From a virus: a stretch of DNA of 22,720 nt. Where the stretch lies: IMG/VR virus record IMGVR_UViG_3300013010_000076, positions 1 to 22,720 of that record; one strand, given 5' to 3'. Shown in pieces: positions 14,529-22,474 of this stretch. The notes beneath the pieces were generated by a model. It saw only the letters and a list, made by a program, of their open reading frames with translations. It was not told the DNA's origin and ran no database searches. The translations under genes were made by a program, and so were the position numbers. Every line of letters begins with the position of its first letter. Position 1 is the first letter of the stretch.

Positions 14529-17500
14529 ATGGCTGACGAACTCTCTCAAGAAACTGCTAGAGCTTTCGGTGTAACAGATGTACAACCTGTTCCGATTGTA
14601 CCTACTGTCTCTGAAGCTACACTAAGAGCAGAAAGAGAGAAGGCATTGAAGACTGACAAGGATGTTAGTTTCCTCAATCTTCTTTCCACAGCTAGACAGG
14701 AAGAGCATATTGATTCTACTCTTCTACGCAACGGTTACCGCTTTACTGAGATAACCAAGCAACCTGTAAAAAACCTGACACCAGAGGTAACTGACGCTCT
14801 GGTAGGAACTTTGGATAGTCCTGAGGCTATTGAAGAAGTCCTTGAGGCTGCTAAGGATGTTAGCTATGACTATGCTATGCAGATGTCAAAGGACTTTCAG
14901 ATAACTCAACGGAACAGGTTAGACCTAGAACAAGCTGGCTGGAAGGGTACATTAGCTACCGTTCTAGCCGCTATGTTTGACCCCACAGAGCTTGCCACTA
15001 TCGGTGCTACCACAGCGGCTGTAGCGGCTGCTAGTGGCCCTGCTGCACCCCTTACTGGTACAGCTACGGCTGCTGGTCTTACAGCTAAACGTGGCTACAA
15101 CGTCTACCGTGCTACTAAACTTGGTGCGGTTGTTGGAGCAGGTGAAGCAACGGCCTTTGAAGCAATCCGTGCAAGGTTAAAGTATGACATTACAGGCGGG
15201 GATGTACTCCTTGCTGGTCTTACTGGCGGCGTACTGGGTGGTACTGTAGGGGGTGTTACTACTGCATTTGCTAGAAATAGAAAGGTGCAGGAGCTATCAC
15301 AGAAGGTAGCACTAGGTGAAGAACTTACGGTTGATGAAAAAGCTTTCTATGATGCTAACAATGTTGACCGACTTACAGAGCGTATCATTGCTGAAGTGGA
15401 ACGCAGGGGAGATTTAGATGATGTGGATGCTACAGATGTTCCAAGGTCTGTTGGAGAGATTACAGAGGCTGAAGCCAGAGCTACTTCTAAACAGCTTGGC
15501 GGCACGTTTCTTGCCCCACTACGTAAGAGACTATCTGTCTTCAATCTCACCAAGAACTCAGAGAATGGTTTTGTTCGCGCTGCTGCTGATAGGCTTGGCC
15601 TTAATAGCTCAGGTAACGTAGACCGCACTGTTGTAGGAGCATCAGCCTCAGAATACAAGGCAATGCTTGAGCATATCTACCGTAGTAAGTTTTCCAGAAG
15701 CTTGTTTATTAATCGCAAGAACTGGTCTAAGCGTACAGGTAGAGACTTAACAGACTTTAACATCCTAGTATCACGTGCAATACGTGGGGGTCTTGACGAT
15801 GCTATAGACCCTGAGGTACGTCAGGTTGCTAAGGAAGTTATGCAGCAGCAGAAAGAGCTAGGTGAGATGGCTATTAAGCATAACGTGGGTGGCTTTACAG
15901 CAGGGGTGTTAGATAAACAACCTAACTACCTACCACGTTTGTTTAGTGATGAGCGTATCTCCTCACTGCGTACTAAGTTTGGTGATAAGACAGAAGTAGC
16001 AGTAACGGAGCTAGTTGAGAAAGCTATCCGTAATGCACAGCCTGACATTGATAAGAATTTATCACCTGATGTTATAGGTGATATGGCACGTGGTTATACT
16101 AAGACACTCCTTTCACGTAGATTTACATCCATGCATAGAGCTTTTGAGTTTAACATGGAAGACCTACGTAAAGCCATGCAGGATGAGAACATCCCTGATG
16201 CTCAGATAGATCAGCTTATAGACACCCTTACAAAGAACACAAGAGTTAAGGGACATAAGCGTTCTCGCCCTCGCTTACTCCTAGATGAAAACACATCTAT
16301 TGATGTGCGTCTTGATGATGGTTCTATAGAGCAGTTAAAGTTTACTGATCTGTTGGAAGAAGACATTGAGAACTTAAGCAACGCTTACATCTTCCAGATG
16401 TCAGGTGCTATTGGACTAGCTCGTAATGGTATTGATACCAATGATGCAGGTAGTTCTCTAGAAAGCCTTATCACTAAGATGCGTAATGAAGCTCAAACAA
16501 TTAATCAGAACGCCGATACTCTTAATAAAGAAATTGAAGCTCTTGAGTTTATGTATGATGGCATTACAGGACGCTTAGGTTTTAAGGCAGGTGATCCAGC
16601 TTTTGGCACTAGGCAGATACTACGTAGAACACGTGAAGTAAGCTTTATGATGCACATGGGTATGTCAGGGATGGCAGCACTCATGGAATTGACTAACGTA
16701 CTTATGGAAAACTCTTTGCCTGTTCTCCTTAGAAGTATGCCGCAGTACCGTAATATGATAAAGGTTGCTGCTGACGGTAAACTTGATAATGCTATGATTA
16801 GAGAATTAGAGGAACTGACTGGACTTGGGACTGATGTGCTTACTGGAAAATTCACTCGCGTTAGCCGTTTTGAAGGTGACGCTATGGATATAACAGATGA
16901 TGCAAAGATCACTAAAACAGATGAATGGTTAGGTAGAGGAAGAGAAGCAACAGCATTACTTTCTGGTCTAACACCAGTTACTGCTGGATTACGTAGAATG
17001 TCTATGTTAAACTTTGCTACAGCATGGGCTAGGGCAGCACGTAAGAATGACAACCCTTTCTCTAAGATTAAGTTAGAGCAGTTAGGTATTGATGCTGATA
17101 TGTCTTTAAAAATTAGAGGTCAAATTTTAAAACACTCTACATTTAAAGATAAAGATAAGAAAATTATTGAAAGTTTAAATACTAAAAACTGGGATGCAAA
17201 TGCACAGGATGCCTTAGATGCTTTTCAAGTAGCTGCTTACCGTGACACCACGCAAAACGTACAGGAAATGAGTATAGGTTCTACCAATGCTTTCTTACGT
17301 AGTGAGTGGGGTAAGACTGTGTTTCAGTTCCTTAGTTTCCCACTGGCAGCTATGGAACAACAGGCAATGCGTTTAGGTGTAAGAGCCTTTAATGGGGATG
17401 CTACTACTGTTACTAAGATTTTACTTAGTTCTGTGTTCATGGGTAGCCTTATGTACACAGGACGTGTATATCTTAATGCAGAAGGCCGTGGTGATAGAGA

Positions 17501-17804
17501 CAAGTACATTAAAGAAAACTTATCTACAGGACGTTTGGTAGAAGGCGCACTCAGTCAGATAGGCGCAGCATCTACCTTTGGTCTTATCTTTGATGTTACT
17601 ACAGGTGCTATGGATGGCAACAACTATGCTATTACCCCAGCCTCTATAAGTATTCTTCAAAAGATACTAGGCTCAGGTAAAGCAATAGCAGAGGGCGATA
17701 TGACTGAATCCGAAATACGTTCCCTACTAAGACTACTACCTATGTCCTCACTCTATGGAGCAAGATCATTACTAAACCAAGCTGCTAACGAACTAGCAAA
17801 TTAA
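14529..17804 (+). CDS. Internal virion protein D-like (T7 gp16) lacking the N-terminal transglycosylase
   Basis: A core/ejection protein that crosses the cell envelope and helps pull in DNA. Of its 1091 residues, the part from about 135 onward matches T7 gp16 in pattern: AGWKGTLATVLAAMFDP (AG then W138) beside T7 AGLGAKLSAGIIGAGVDP; an Ala/Gly-rich hydrophobic stretch (140-250); QPNYLPRLF; and near the end FQFLSFPLAAMEQQAMRLG (about 932-950) followed by a hydrophobic segment (LLSSVFMGSLMYTG) and GRGDRDKYIKENL, which parallel T7 MQFKSFTIKSL and later segments. T7 gp16 is 1318 residues and starts with a soluble lytic transglycosylase domain of about 150 residues. Here nothing like its ES-x-F/GLMQ motifs occurs before residue 135. 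The muralytic role seems to have passed to the preceding protein. AAGGA precedes the ATG; 11 bases separate the two genes. Confidence 0.88.
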   Translation: MADELSQETARAFGVTDVQPVPIVPTVSEATLRAEREKALKTDKDVSFLNLLSTARQEEHIDSTLLRNGYRFTEITKQPVKNLTPEVTDALVGTLDSPEAIEEVLEAAKDVSYDYAMQMSKDFQITQRNRLDLEQAGWKGTLATVLAAMFDPTELATIGATTAAVAAASGPAAPLTGTATAAGLTAKRGYNVYRATKLGAVVGAGEATAFEAIRARLKYDITGGDVLLAGLTGGVLGGTVGGVTTAFARNRKVQELSQKVALGEELTVDEKAFYDANNVDRLTERIIAEVERRGDLDDVDATDVPRSVGEITEAEARATSKQLGGTFLAPLRKRLSVFNLTKNSENGFVRAAADRLGLNSSGNVDRTVVGASASEYKAMLEHIYRSKFSRSLFINRKNWSKRTGRDLTDFNILVSRAIRGGLDDAIDPEVRQVAKEVMQQQKELGEMAIKHNVGGFTAGVLDKQPNYLPRLFSDERISSLRTKFGDKTEVAVTELVEKAIRNAQPDIDKNLSPDVIGDMARGYTKTLLSRRFTSMHRAFEFNMEDLRKAMQDENIPDAQIDQLIDTLTKNTRVKGHKRSRPRLLLDENTSIDVRLDDGSIEQLKFTDLLEEDIENLSNAYIFQMSGAIGLARNGIDTNDAGSSLESLITKMRNEAQTINQNADTLNKEIEALEFMYDGITGRLGFKAGDPAFGTRQILRRTREVSFMMHMGMSGMAALMELTNVLMENSLPVLLRSMPQYRNMIKVAADGKLDNAMIRELEELTGLGTDVLTGKFTRVSRFEGDAMDITDDAKITKTDEWLGRGREATALLSGLTPVTAGLRRMSMLNFATAWARAARKNDNPFSKIKLEQLGIDADMSLKIRGQILKHSTFKDKDKKIIESLNTKNWDANAQDALDAFQVAAYRDTTQNVQEMSIGSTNAFLRSEWGKTVFQFLSFPLAAMEQQAMRLGVRAFNGDATTVTKILLSSVFMGSLMYTGRVYLNAEGRGDRDKYIKENLSTGRLVEGALSQIGAASTFGLIFDVTTGAMDGNNYAITPASISILQKILGSGKAIAEGDMTESEIRSLLRLLPMSSLYGARSLLNQAANELAN

Positions 17805-17815
17805 TAGGAAAACAC

Positions 17816-19018
17816 ATGGCTTTTTCATATCATAATTACCAACCAACAAATAATACTACGGATACTTTTAGTATCCCTTTTACATTCACTGCTCAGTCTG
17901 AGATTAGTGTAACAGTAGATGGTGTGGCTCAGACAGGTCTTACTTTTCCTTCTAGCTCTAGCGTACAGCTAACATCCCCTGTTGCATCTGGCTCACTGGT
18001 ACAGGTCAGACGTACTACTAGTTTGGTATCACGTGCTATTGACTTTGCCTCTGGCTCTGTACTTACTGAAGAAGACTTGGATGATAGTAATATTCAGGTC
18101 TTCCACGCAGCACAGGAAGCTATTGATACCGCTGGTGATTCAATTACACTAACACCTGCCAATCGGTGGGATGCTGGTGGTAGCGTCATCAACAACGTAG
18201 GTACACCTGCATCTAATACGGATGCAGCTACTAAGGCTTACGCTGATGGTATTTCAGCAGCAGCAACAGCAGCAGCGACTGTGGCGGCTAATGCAGCCGT
18301 GACCACAGCAACAGGTAACATCATCCCTGATGCTACTAAGCTTGCTATACATCCAGTTAACTCACAGTACACACTGTCTGATGGCACAACTGTAGACTAC
18401 TCAGCAAAGCATTACCAAAGTGTAGCATCAGCATCAGCGACAACTGCTGGTAATAGTGAGACTGCGGCGGGATTATCTGAAACTAACGCTCAGAACTGGG
18501 CAGTTAAAACTGATGGGTATGCGGAAAGTAATCTAGGTTACTCAGCTAAAGCATGGGCTATTGGTGATACTGGCGGTGTAAGTAACACGGCTGGTGCTGG
18601 TAACGCTAAAGATTGGGCTACTGAAACTGCTACTACTGTAGATGGTTCTGAGTTTTCAGCTAAAGAATATTCTATTGGCAATCAACCTGCAAATACTAGT
18701 GGCTCTGCAAAACAATGGGCTTTAGGTGGCGGTGCAAGCTATGCAACCAATACTGCTGTTGAGGGTACTAGCATGTCAGCCAAGTACTACGCCGAACTCG
18801 CTCGCTCTAACTTTGACTCATTTGATGATAAATTCCTTGGAGCAAAGAGCAGCCCACCAGCCCTAGACAATGACAATAATGCGTTAATTGACGGTGCTTT
18901 GTATTACGACAACGTGGGTAAATACCTGTCTGTCTATGACTTAGGCACAACATCGTGGAACCCAATACAGGTTGGCGCAACTGCTGGTTTCGCCATTGCA
19001 ATGGCAATAGCCCTTTAG
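17816..19018 (+). CDS. Tail fibre protein with T7 gp17-type N-terminal anchor
   Basis: A trimeric fibre attached to the tail tube. Residues 1-145 are the gp17-type anchor: FSIPFTF, VRRTTSLVSRAIDF (65-78), LTEEDLDDSNIQVFHAAQEA (83-102), and DAATKAYAD (136-144). An Ala-rich coiled-coil region follows. Then come seven copies of a short unit (S/N)A(K/Q)x(W/Y) at residues 196, 224, 243, 263, 281, 297 and 321. Residues 340-385 (FLGAKSSPPA ... ALYYDNVGKYLSVYDL..W) form a common fibre-end motif. The protein ends in a hydrophobic GFAIAMAIAL. At 400 residues it is shorter than T7 gp17 (553) and lacks an obvious receptor-binding tip, so the following proteins may supply it. AGGA at 17806-17809 precedes the ATG. 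Confidence 0.9.
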   Translation: MAFSYHNYQPTNNTTDTFSIPFTFTAQSEISVTVDGVAQTGLTFPSSSSVQLTSPVASGSLVQVRRTTSLVSRAIDFASGSVLTEEDLDDSNIQVFHAAQEAIDTAGDSITLTPANRWDAGGSVINNVGTPASNTDAATKAYADGISAAATAAATVAANAAVTTATGNIIPDATKLAIHPVNSQYTLSDGTTVDYSAKHYQSVASASATTAGNSETAAGLSETNAQNWAVKTDGYAESNLGYSAKAWAIGDTGGVSNTAGAGNAKDWATETATTVDGSEFSAKEYSIGNQPANTSGSAKQWALGGGASYATNTAVEGTSMSAKYYAELARSNFDSFDDKFLGAKSSPPALDNDNNALIDGALYYDNVGKYLSVYDLGTTSWNPIQVGATAGFAIAMAIAL

Positions 19019-19027
19019 GAGTAATAA

Positions 19028-19702
19028 ATGGCACAGAATTTTATAAGATACAAATTAACAGGTGTAGGCACAACCGCAGCCGATATCCCAAATGGCTCAG
19101 ATTTTAATTCCGTAGATGCACTCGTAGGTATTCATATGACGAATACATCAGCAAACGCAATTACGGTTGATGCTTTTCTAACCAGCGCAGCCCTAGATAG
19201 AGGTGCTGGAGATTATTTTAATTATGCAGTTACAGTAGCTGGTGGTGTGTTTGTACTAGGTGGTGTAACCAAGCCAGCTATTACATTATACAAAGGCTTT
19301 ACTTATGTGTTTGATCAGTCAGACGCTACAAACGCTGGTCATACCATTGCCTTCAAGACTGCGGCTGGTGGTTCATCATATACAACTGATGTAACCACTA
19401 CAGGTACAGCGGGACAAGCTGGGGCTAAGACCACCATTGTCATATCCGACACTACACCGACATCGTTGTACTACTATTGCACAGCGCATGGTGATGGCAT
19501 GGGTAACACAGTTGTTGTTGATAATGCACATTACCTTATCAAAGGCGCACCTATTGCAGCAGGTGGTGCTTTGCAGTTGCTTGATGGTGGCGCAAAGATA
19601 GTTGTTGAGTCTGGCGATAGGTTGTTTGTGAAAAGTTCAAACGTAAGCTCTCTTGATTGTTGGGTAAGTGCGGTTGATGCAATTAGCACCGCAGTAACAT
19701 AA
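19028..19702 (+). CDS. Fibre/adapter-type virion protein with an inserted plastocyanin-like (cupredoxin) domain
   Basis: A 224-residue protein of two parts. The outer part (residues 1-55 and 166-224) is a beta-rich module: MAQNFIRYKLTGVG, ALVGIHMTNTSANAITVDAF, then AHYLIKGAPIAAGGALQLLD and GGAKIVVESGDRLFVKSS. I recognise it as a widespread phage tail/fibre module that normally runs straight from VDxx to YLIKGAPI. Between the halves lies a domain of about 100 residues with the type I copper signature: H105 in NAGHTIAF, then C151, H154 and M158 in YYYCTAHGDGMGN. The His-to-Cys distance (46) is close to plastocyanin (47); the Cys-x2-His-x3-Met spacing is one shorter on the Met side than plastocyanin. 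Copper binding is therefore likely but not shown. It follows the gp17-like fibre after 9 bases with GGAG, and is probably attached to the fibre or tail. Confidence 0.85.
   Translation: MAQNFIRYKLTGVGTTAADIPNGSDFNSVDALVGIHMTNTSANAITVDAFLTSAALDRGAGDYFNYAVTVAGGVFVLGGVTKPAITLYKGFTYVFDQSDATNAGHTIAFKTAAGGSSYTTDVTTTGTAGQAGAKTTIVISDTTPTSLYYYCTAHGDGMGNTVVVDNAHYLIKGAPIAAGGALQLLDGGAKIVVESGDRLFVKSSNVSSLDCWVSAVDAISTAVT
19223..19519 (+). other. Segment encoding the inserted cupredoxin-like domain
   Basis: Codons 66-164 of the adapter protein. The boundaries are approximate, judged from where the flanking fibre module breaks off (after FLTSA) and resumes (at AHYLIKGAP). The four putative copper ligands are encoded at 19340 (H105), 19478 (C151), 19487 (H154) and 19499 (M158). 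Confidence 0.7.
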
Positions 19703-19713
19703 GGGAGAAAACT

Positions 19714-20571
19714 ATGGGTTACATAGGTAATCAACAAACCGAAGGGTATTCTCAGGCTCCCTCTAAGCAAGACCTGACTGGCGCAACAGGTGGGACACTA
19801 ACACTGACCCACGCTGTATCTAGTCCAGAGGCTATTGACCTCTACATCAACCACGTCCGTCAGGAACCTACTTCCTCGTATTCGGTTGTAGGAACTACAG
19901 TCACACTCAATGGGTACACTGTAGCAGCAACAGACGATATTTATGTTGTCTACAATTCACTGGCTTTGCAAACGACAGTAACGCCGGATGCGTCTGTTAG
20001 CACTGCCAAGATTATTGATGCGTCTGTTAGCACCGCCAAGATTATTGATGGGTCAGTTACTGCTGCTAAGTTAGCTACTAGCCTTGATATGCAAAACATT
20101 ACGCTGAAGGGCGGCACAACTGACGCAATCAGTATTGATAGCAGTGGATATGTTACGTTTCCTGTTAATACAGTAAGTTTCCTTGCAACTGCTTTGGCAA
20201 ATAACACAAGCAACGGAAATTTGGTTTTTCTAAATCTTCAACACAATTTAGGAAGTTGTTATTCTGCAAGCACTGGAGAATTTACTGCGCCAATAAAAGG
20301 GATTTATCATTTTGCTGCCAGCGTATTAAGAAATACTGGCGATGCTAATCTATCTTTTAAAGTAGATAATGCGCTTACATATTTAACTGGTAACTCTTCT
20401 CAAGACCAAGCCGCACAGTATTTGACAGCCACCAATCTTTCCCACGCAAGTATATCAATAAATTTGCAGTTAAATGCTGGTCAGAAAGTAACAGCATTTG
20501 TTGGAAGTAACGTAACAGTTTATTCAAATTATAATTATTTTACAGGTCATTTGATAGGACCAGTTTCCTAA
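19714..20571 (+). CDS. Fibre protein with C1q-like C-terminal domain
   Basis: A 285-residue protein in three parts. The N-terminal adapter (1-82: MGYIGNQ, TLTHAVSSPEAIDLYINHV, DDIYVVY) is a module common in marine phage fibre proteins. A linker made of SVSTAKIID units follows (94-120). The C-terminal domain (about 153-285) has the C1q/TNF jelly-roll pattern: Y-SASTGEFTAPIKGIYHFAA (183-202), LQLNAGQKVTAFV (251-263) and the final YSNYNYFTGHLIG. C1q-like tips form compact trimers that bind ligands, so this is a candidate receptor-binding protein. GGGAG at 19703-19707 precedes the ATG. The C1q half has a different codon feel from the upstream structural genes (almost all Asn as AAT, few CTA Leu codons), hinting at separate acquisition. 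Confidence 0.85.
   Translation: MGYIGNQQTEGYSQAPSKQDLTGATGGTLTLTHAVSSPEAIDLYINHVRQEPTSSYSVVGTTVTLNGYTVAATDDIYVVYNSLALQTTVTPDASVSTAKIIDASVSTAKIIDGSVTAAKLATSLDMQNITLKGGTTDAISIDSSGYVTFPVNTVSFLATALANNTSNGNLVFLNLQHNLGSCYSASTGEFTAPIKGIYHFAASVLRNTGDANLSFKVDNALTYLTGNSSQDQAAQYLTATNLSHASISINLQLNAGQKVTAFVGSNVTVYSNYNYFTGHLIGPVS
19990..20049 (+). repeat. Tandem 30-bp direct repeat in the C1q fibre linker
   Basis: Two adjacent 30-base copies (19990-20019 and 20020-20049) differ at one position (T/C at base 15 of the unit). They encode two successive ASVSTAKIID decapeptides, followed by a diverged third unit (GSVTAAKLAT). The near-identity shows a recent in-frame duplication. Confidence 0.95.
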
Positions 20572-20586
20572 AGAGGGAGTAGAAAT

Positions 20587-21279
20587 ATGGCTTTATCGAA
20601 AATACAAGCTGAAAGCGTCAACCTAGCTGATGACTTTGCGTTCACCGGAACCGTTAGTGGTGGTGCTGGTCTTGAACTTATTGCAGTCAATGAAAAAACA
20701 GCTTCAGATTTCAGTTCTGGAACTAACCACTTGGACATTGCAAATTGCTTTACCTCTCAGTATGAAAATTATTGTGTAAGATATTACTGTCAATCAACTG
20801 ATGCGGCAGTGAATGACCTCAGTTTTGCTTTAGAAACAGGGGGGGCTAGTGTAGCTGGCGCAACAGAACAGTTTAGCAGTCCCACATTTAGTTCAAATAC
20901 ATTTAGTGCGGTAGCATATTATGAGAAATTGCAGTATGCAAGCCCCAGATCGGTAGGGTATGTCAATTCTTTTGGAGAAGGCTTTTGTTTTTTAGGCGCA
21001 AATACAGGGGATGCTACAGGTTATTTTGAAGGAGAGGTGTGGCTGAGAAATGTATATTCTCTACCTAGATTCTCTTATTGGCACCGTCATCATATGCACA
21101 CTAGCCTTAGTCAAGATTATTATGAATATGGCGGCGGCATGGCTGTCACTTTTTCTAGTGCAGTTGCGGCAAGGGGCATTCGGTTCTTTATGACAAACGG
21201 TACAGGTGGATACGGTTCAGGTACAGGCCCAGTGAACAATTACGGAAGATTAGCGGTTTACGGAGTTAAAAAAGGATGA
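20587..21279 (+). CDS. Fibre-like protein, MALSKIQAES N-terminal type
   Basis: A 230-residue protein whose first 26 residues (MALSKIQAESVNLADDFAF then TGTVSGG) form a short adapter that I know from many marine phage fibre genes. The remaining 200 residues are beta-rich and aromatic (Tyr, Phe, His clusters such as FSYWHRHHMH) and end with NNYGRLAVYGVKKG. The ending VYGVK is common at the tips of such proteins, so this is a candidate receptor- or glycan-binding protein. No catalytic motif is evident. GAGGGAG at 20573-20579 precedes the ATG. It overlaps the next gene by four bases (ATGA). Confidence 0.75.
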   Translation: MALSKIQAESVNLADDFAFTGTVSGGAGLELIAVNEKTASDFSSGTNHLDIANCFTSQYENYCVRYYCQSTDAAVNDLSFALETGGASVAGATEQFSSPTFSSNTFSAVAYYEKLQYASPRSVGYVNSFGEGFCFLGANTGDATGYFEGEVWLRNVYSLPRFSYWHRHHMHTSLSQDYYEYGGGMAVTFSSAVAARGIRFFMTNGTGGYGSGTGPVNNYGRLAVYGVKKG

Positions 21280-21626
21280 GTGTAGCTAGAGCAATAGAAA
21301 ATTTAGTTGATGGCGCAGTAAACTTACAGGACTTTGTAGTTCACACTGCCGCTGATATGGTTAGCTATACCGTTGAGTGGTTAAATGCAGACCTTACAGA
21401 GCCAACAACATCTGAAATAGAAACGAAGCGCACAGAATTGTACGCGGAAGATAAACTGCGAGAATTAAGAATAGAGCGTAACAAGCTGTTGGCTGAAACA
21501 GACCATTGGGTTCTGTCGGACACGGCTGATGCTACATCTGCCCAGACAGCATACCGCCAAGCATTGCGAGATATAACAGATAGTGCCACATCAATACATG
21601 ATGTATCTTGGCCGGAGAAACCATAA
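21276..21626 (+). CDS. Tail-fibre/tail assembly chaperone-like protein
   Basis: A 116-residue, mostly helical, acidic protein. Its C-terminal half contains LRIERNKLLAETDHWVLSD (64-82), then TAYRQALRDIT (91-101) and the end DVSWPEKP. This pattern is typical of the phage tail assembly chaperone family (Phage_tail_APC type), which is found beside fibre genes of many tailed phages and is thought to help fold or attach the fibre. The N-terminal 60 residues (including VSYTVEWLNADLTEPTTSEI) are family-like but less telling. The gene overlaps its neighbours on both sides (ATGA at the start, TAATG at the end), so it is co-translated with the flanking fibre genes. The chaperone role is inferred from the family. 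Confidence 0.75.
   Translation: MSVARAIENLVDGAVNLQDFVVHTAADMVSYTVEWLNADLTEPTTSEIETKRTELYAEDKLRELRIERNKLLAETDHWVLSDTADATSAQTAYRQALRDITDSATSIHDVSWPEKP
21614..21617 (+). promoter_or_regulatory. Shine-Dalgarno deciding the start of the next fibre gene
   Basis: GGAG lies eight bases before ATG 21626. It favours that start over the upstream TTG at 21608, which would overlap the site itself. The resulting N-terminus MPYIGKSP also matches the MGYIGNQ start of the C1q fibre gene. Confidence 0.75.
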
Positions 21627-22465
21627 TGCCATATATAGGAAAATCCCCAGTAGGCGGTGGCTTCCACAAGCTGGATGCCCTTACTGCCTCTGCTACAGAT
21701 ACCTACGCTCTTACGCTAGGTTCTGCGGCATACTATCCAGAGACTGCCAATCAACTGCTAGTCTCTCTCAACGGTGTTATCCAAGCACCGCAAGATTCGT
21801 TCACAGTATCAGGCAGCAACCTAGTATTTGACAGCGCACTGACAGGCAGCGATAGCATCGACTTTGTTGTGGCTCTTGGTGATGTGTTGGGTGTGGGTAG
21901 CGTTACCGATGGTGCTATTACTACGGCTAAGATTGGTAATGGTGCAGTGACATCAGCAAAACTAGCTGGTTTAACTCGATCAGATATGCCAACAGGCTCT
22001 ATTCTTCAAGTTAAGAGTGCTACCAAAACAGACAAGCAAGATACAGCTAGCAGCACTCCACAAGATATTACAGGTTTAAGTGTATCAATCACACCTACCA
22101 GCGCATCAAGCGACATACTTGTTAGATGCGATATAAACTATGGTGGTAATGTAGATGTTTATGGTGCTTTCTTTGTTAAAAGAGATGCCGCAAATATGGT
22201 AGTAAGCACTGCGGGTACAGGCCTCCAAACAAATTCAACTTTTGCCGTTGGTGGTGATTCCGGTAATCACGGGTATAAAATGAATGGTGTGTCACATACT
22301 TATTTAGACAGCCCCGCAACAACAAGCGCAATCACTTATAAAGTGCAGTTTGCTTCAATGTCTGGCAGCATTAATCTTACCGTGAATTCCCCTCATATCA
22401 CAACTAACGGAGTTTACATTATTGGTGGCACATCTACAATTACCGTTATGGAAATAGCAGGATAG
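21626..22465 (+). CDS. Fibre protein, YIG-type adapter with marine-phage tip domain
   Basis: 279 residues from ATG 21626. The N-terminal adapter (1-90: MPYIGKSP, YALTLGSAAYYPETANQ, LLVSLNGVIQAPQDSF, SIDFVVALGD) follows the same plan as residues 1-82 of the C1q fibre. A linker of SVTDGAITTAKIGNGAVTS type leads to AKLAG. The C-terminal domain from MPTGSILQVKSA (121) has LSVSITPTSASSDILVRCDI (151-170) and ends STITVMEIAG, a recurring tip of marine phage fibre-like proteins. The next, incomplete gene carries the same tip behind a different N-terminus. It is likely a receptor-interaction protein or fibre subunit; its attachment to the tail is not shown. Confidence 0.8.
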   Translation: MPYIGKSPVGGGFHKLDALTASATDTYALTLGSAAYYPETANQLLVSLNGVIQAPQDSFTVSGSNLVFDSALTGSDSIDFVVALGDVLGVGSVTDGAITTAKIGNGAVTSAKLAGLTRSDMPTGSILQVKSATKTDKQDTASSTPQDITGLSVSITPTSASSDILVRCDINYGGNVDVYGAFFVKRDAANMVVSTAGTGLQTNSTFAVGGDSGNHGYKMNGVSHTYLDSPATTSAITYKVQFASMSGSINLTVNSPHITTNGVYIIGGTSTITVMEIAG

Positions 22466-22474
22466 GAGACAGAT

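Noticed and set aside
16505-17053. 182-codon open frame on the - strand
   Set aside because: It is wholly inside the 16-like gene on the opposite strand, with Ser/Leu-rich shadow composition.
21608-21625. TTG start adding six residues to the YIG-type fibre gene
   Set aside because: The ATG at 21626 has GGAG eight bases upstream and gives the MPYIGK start that matches its paralogue.
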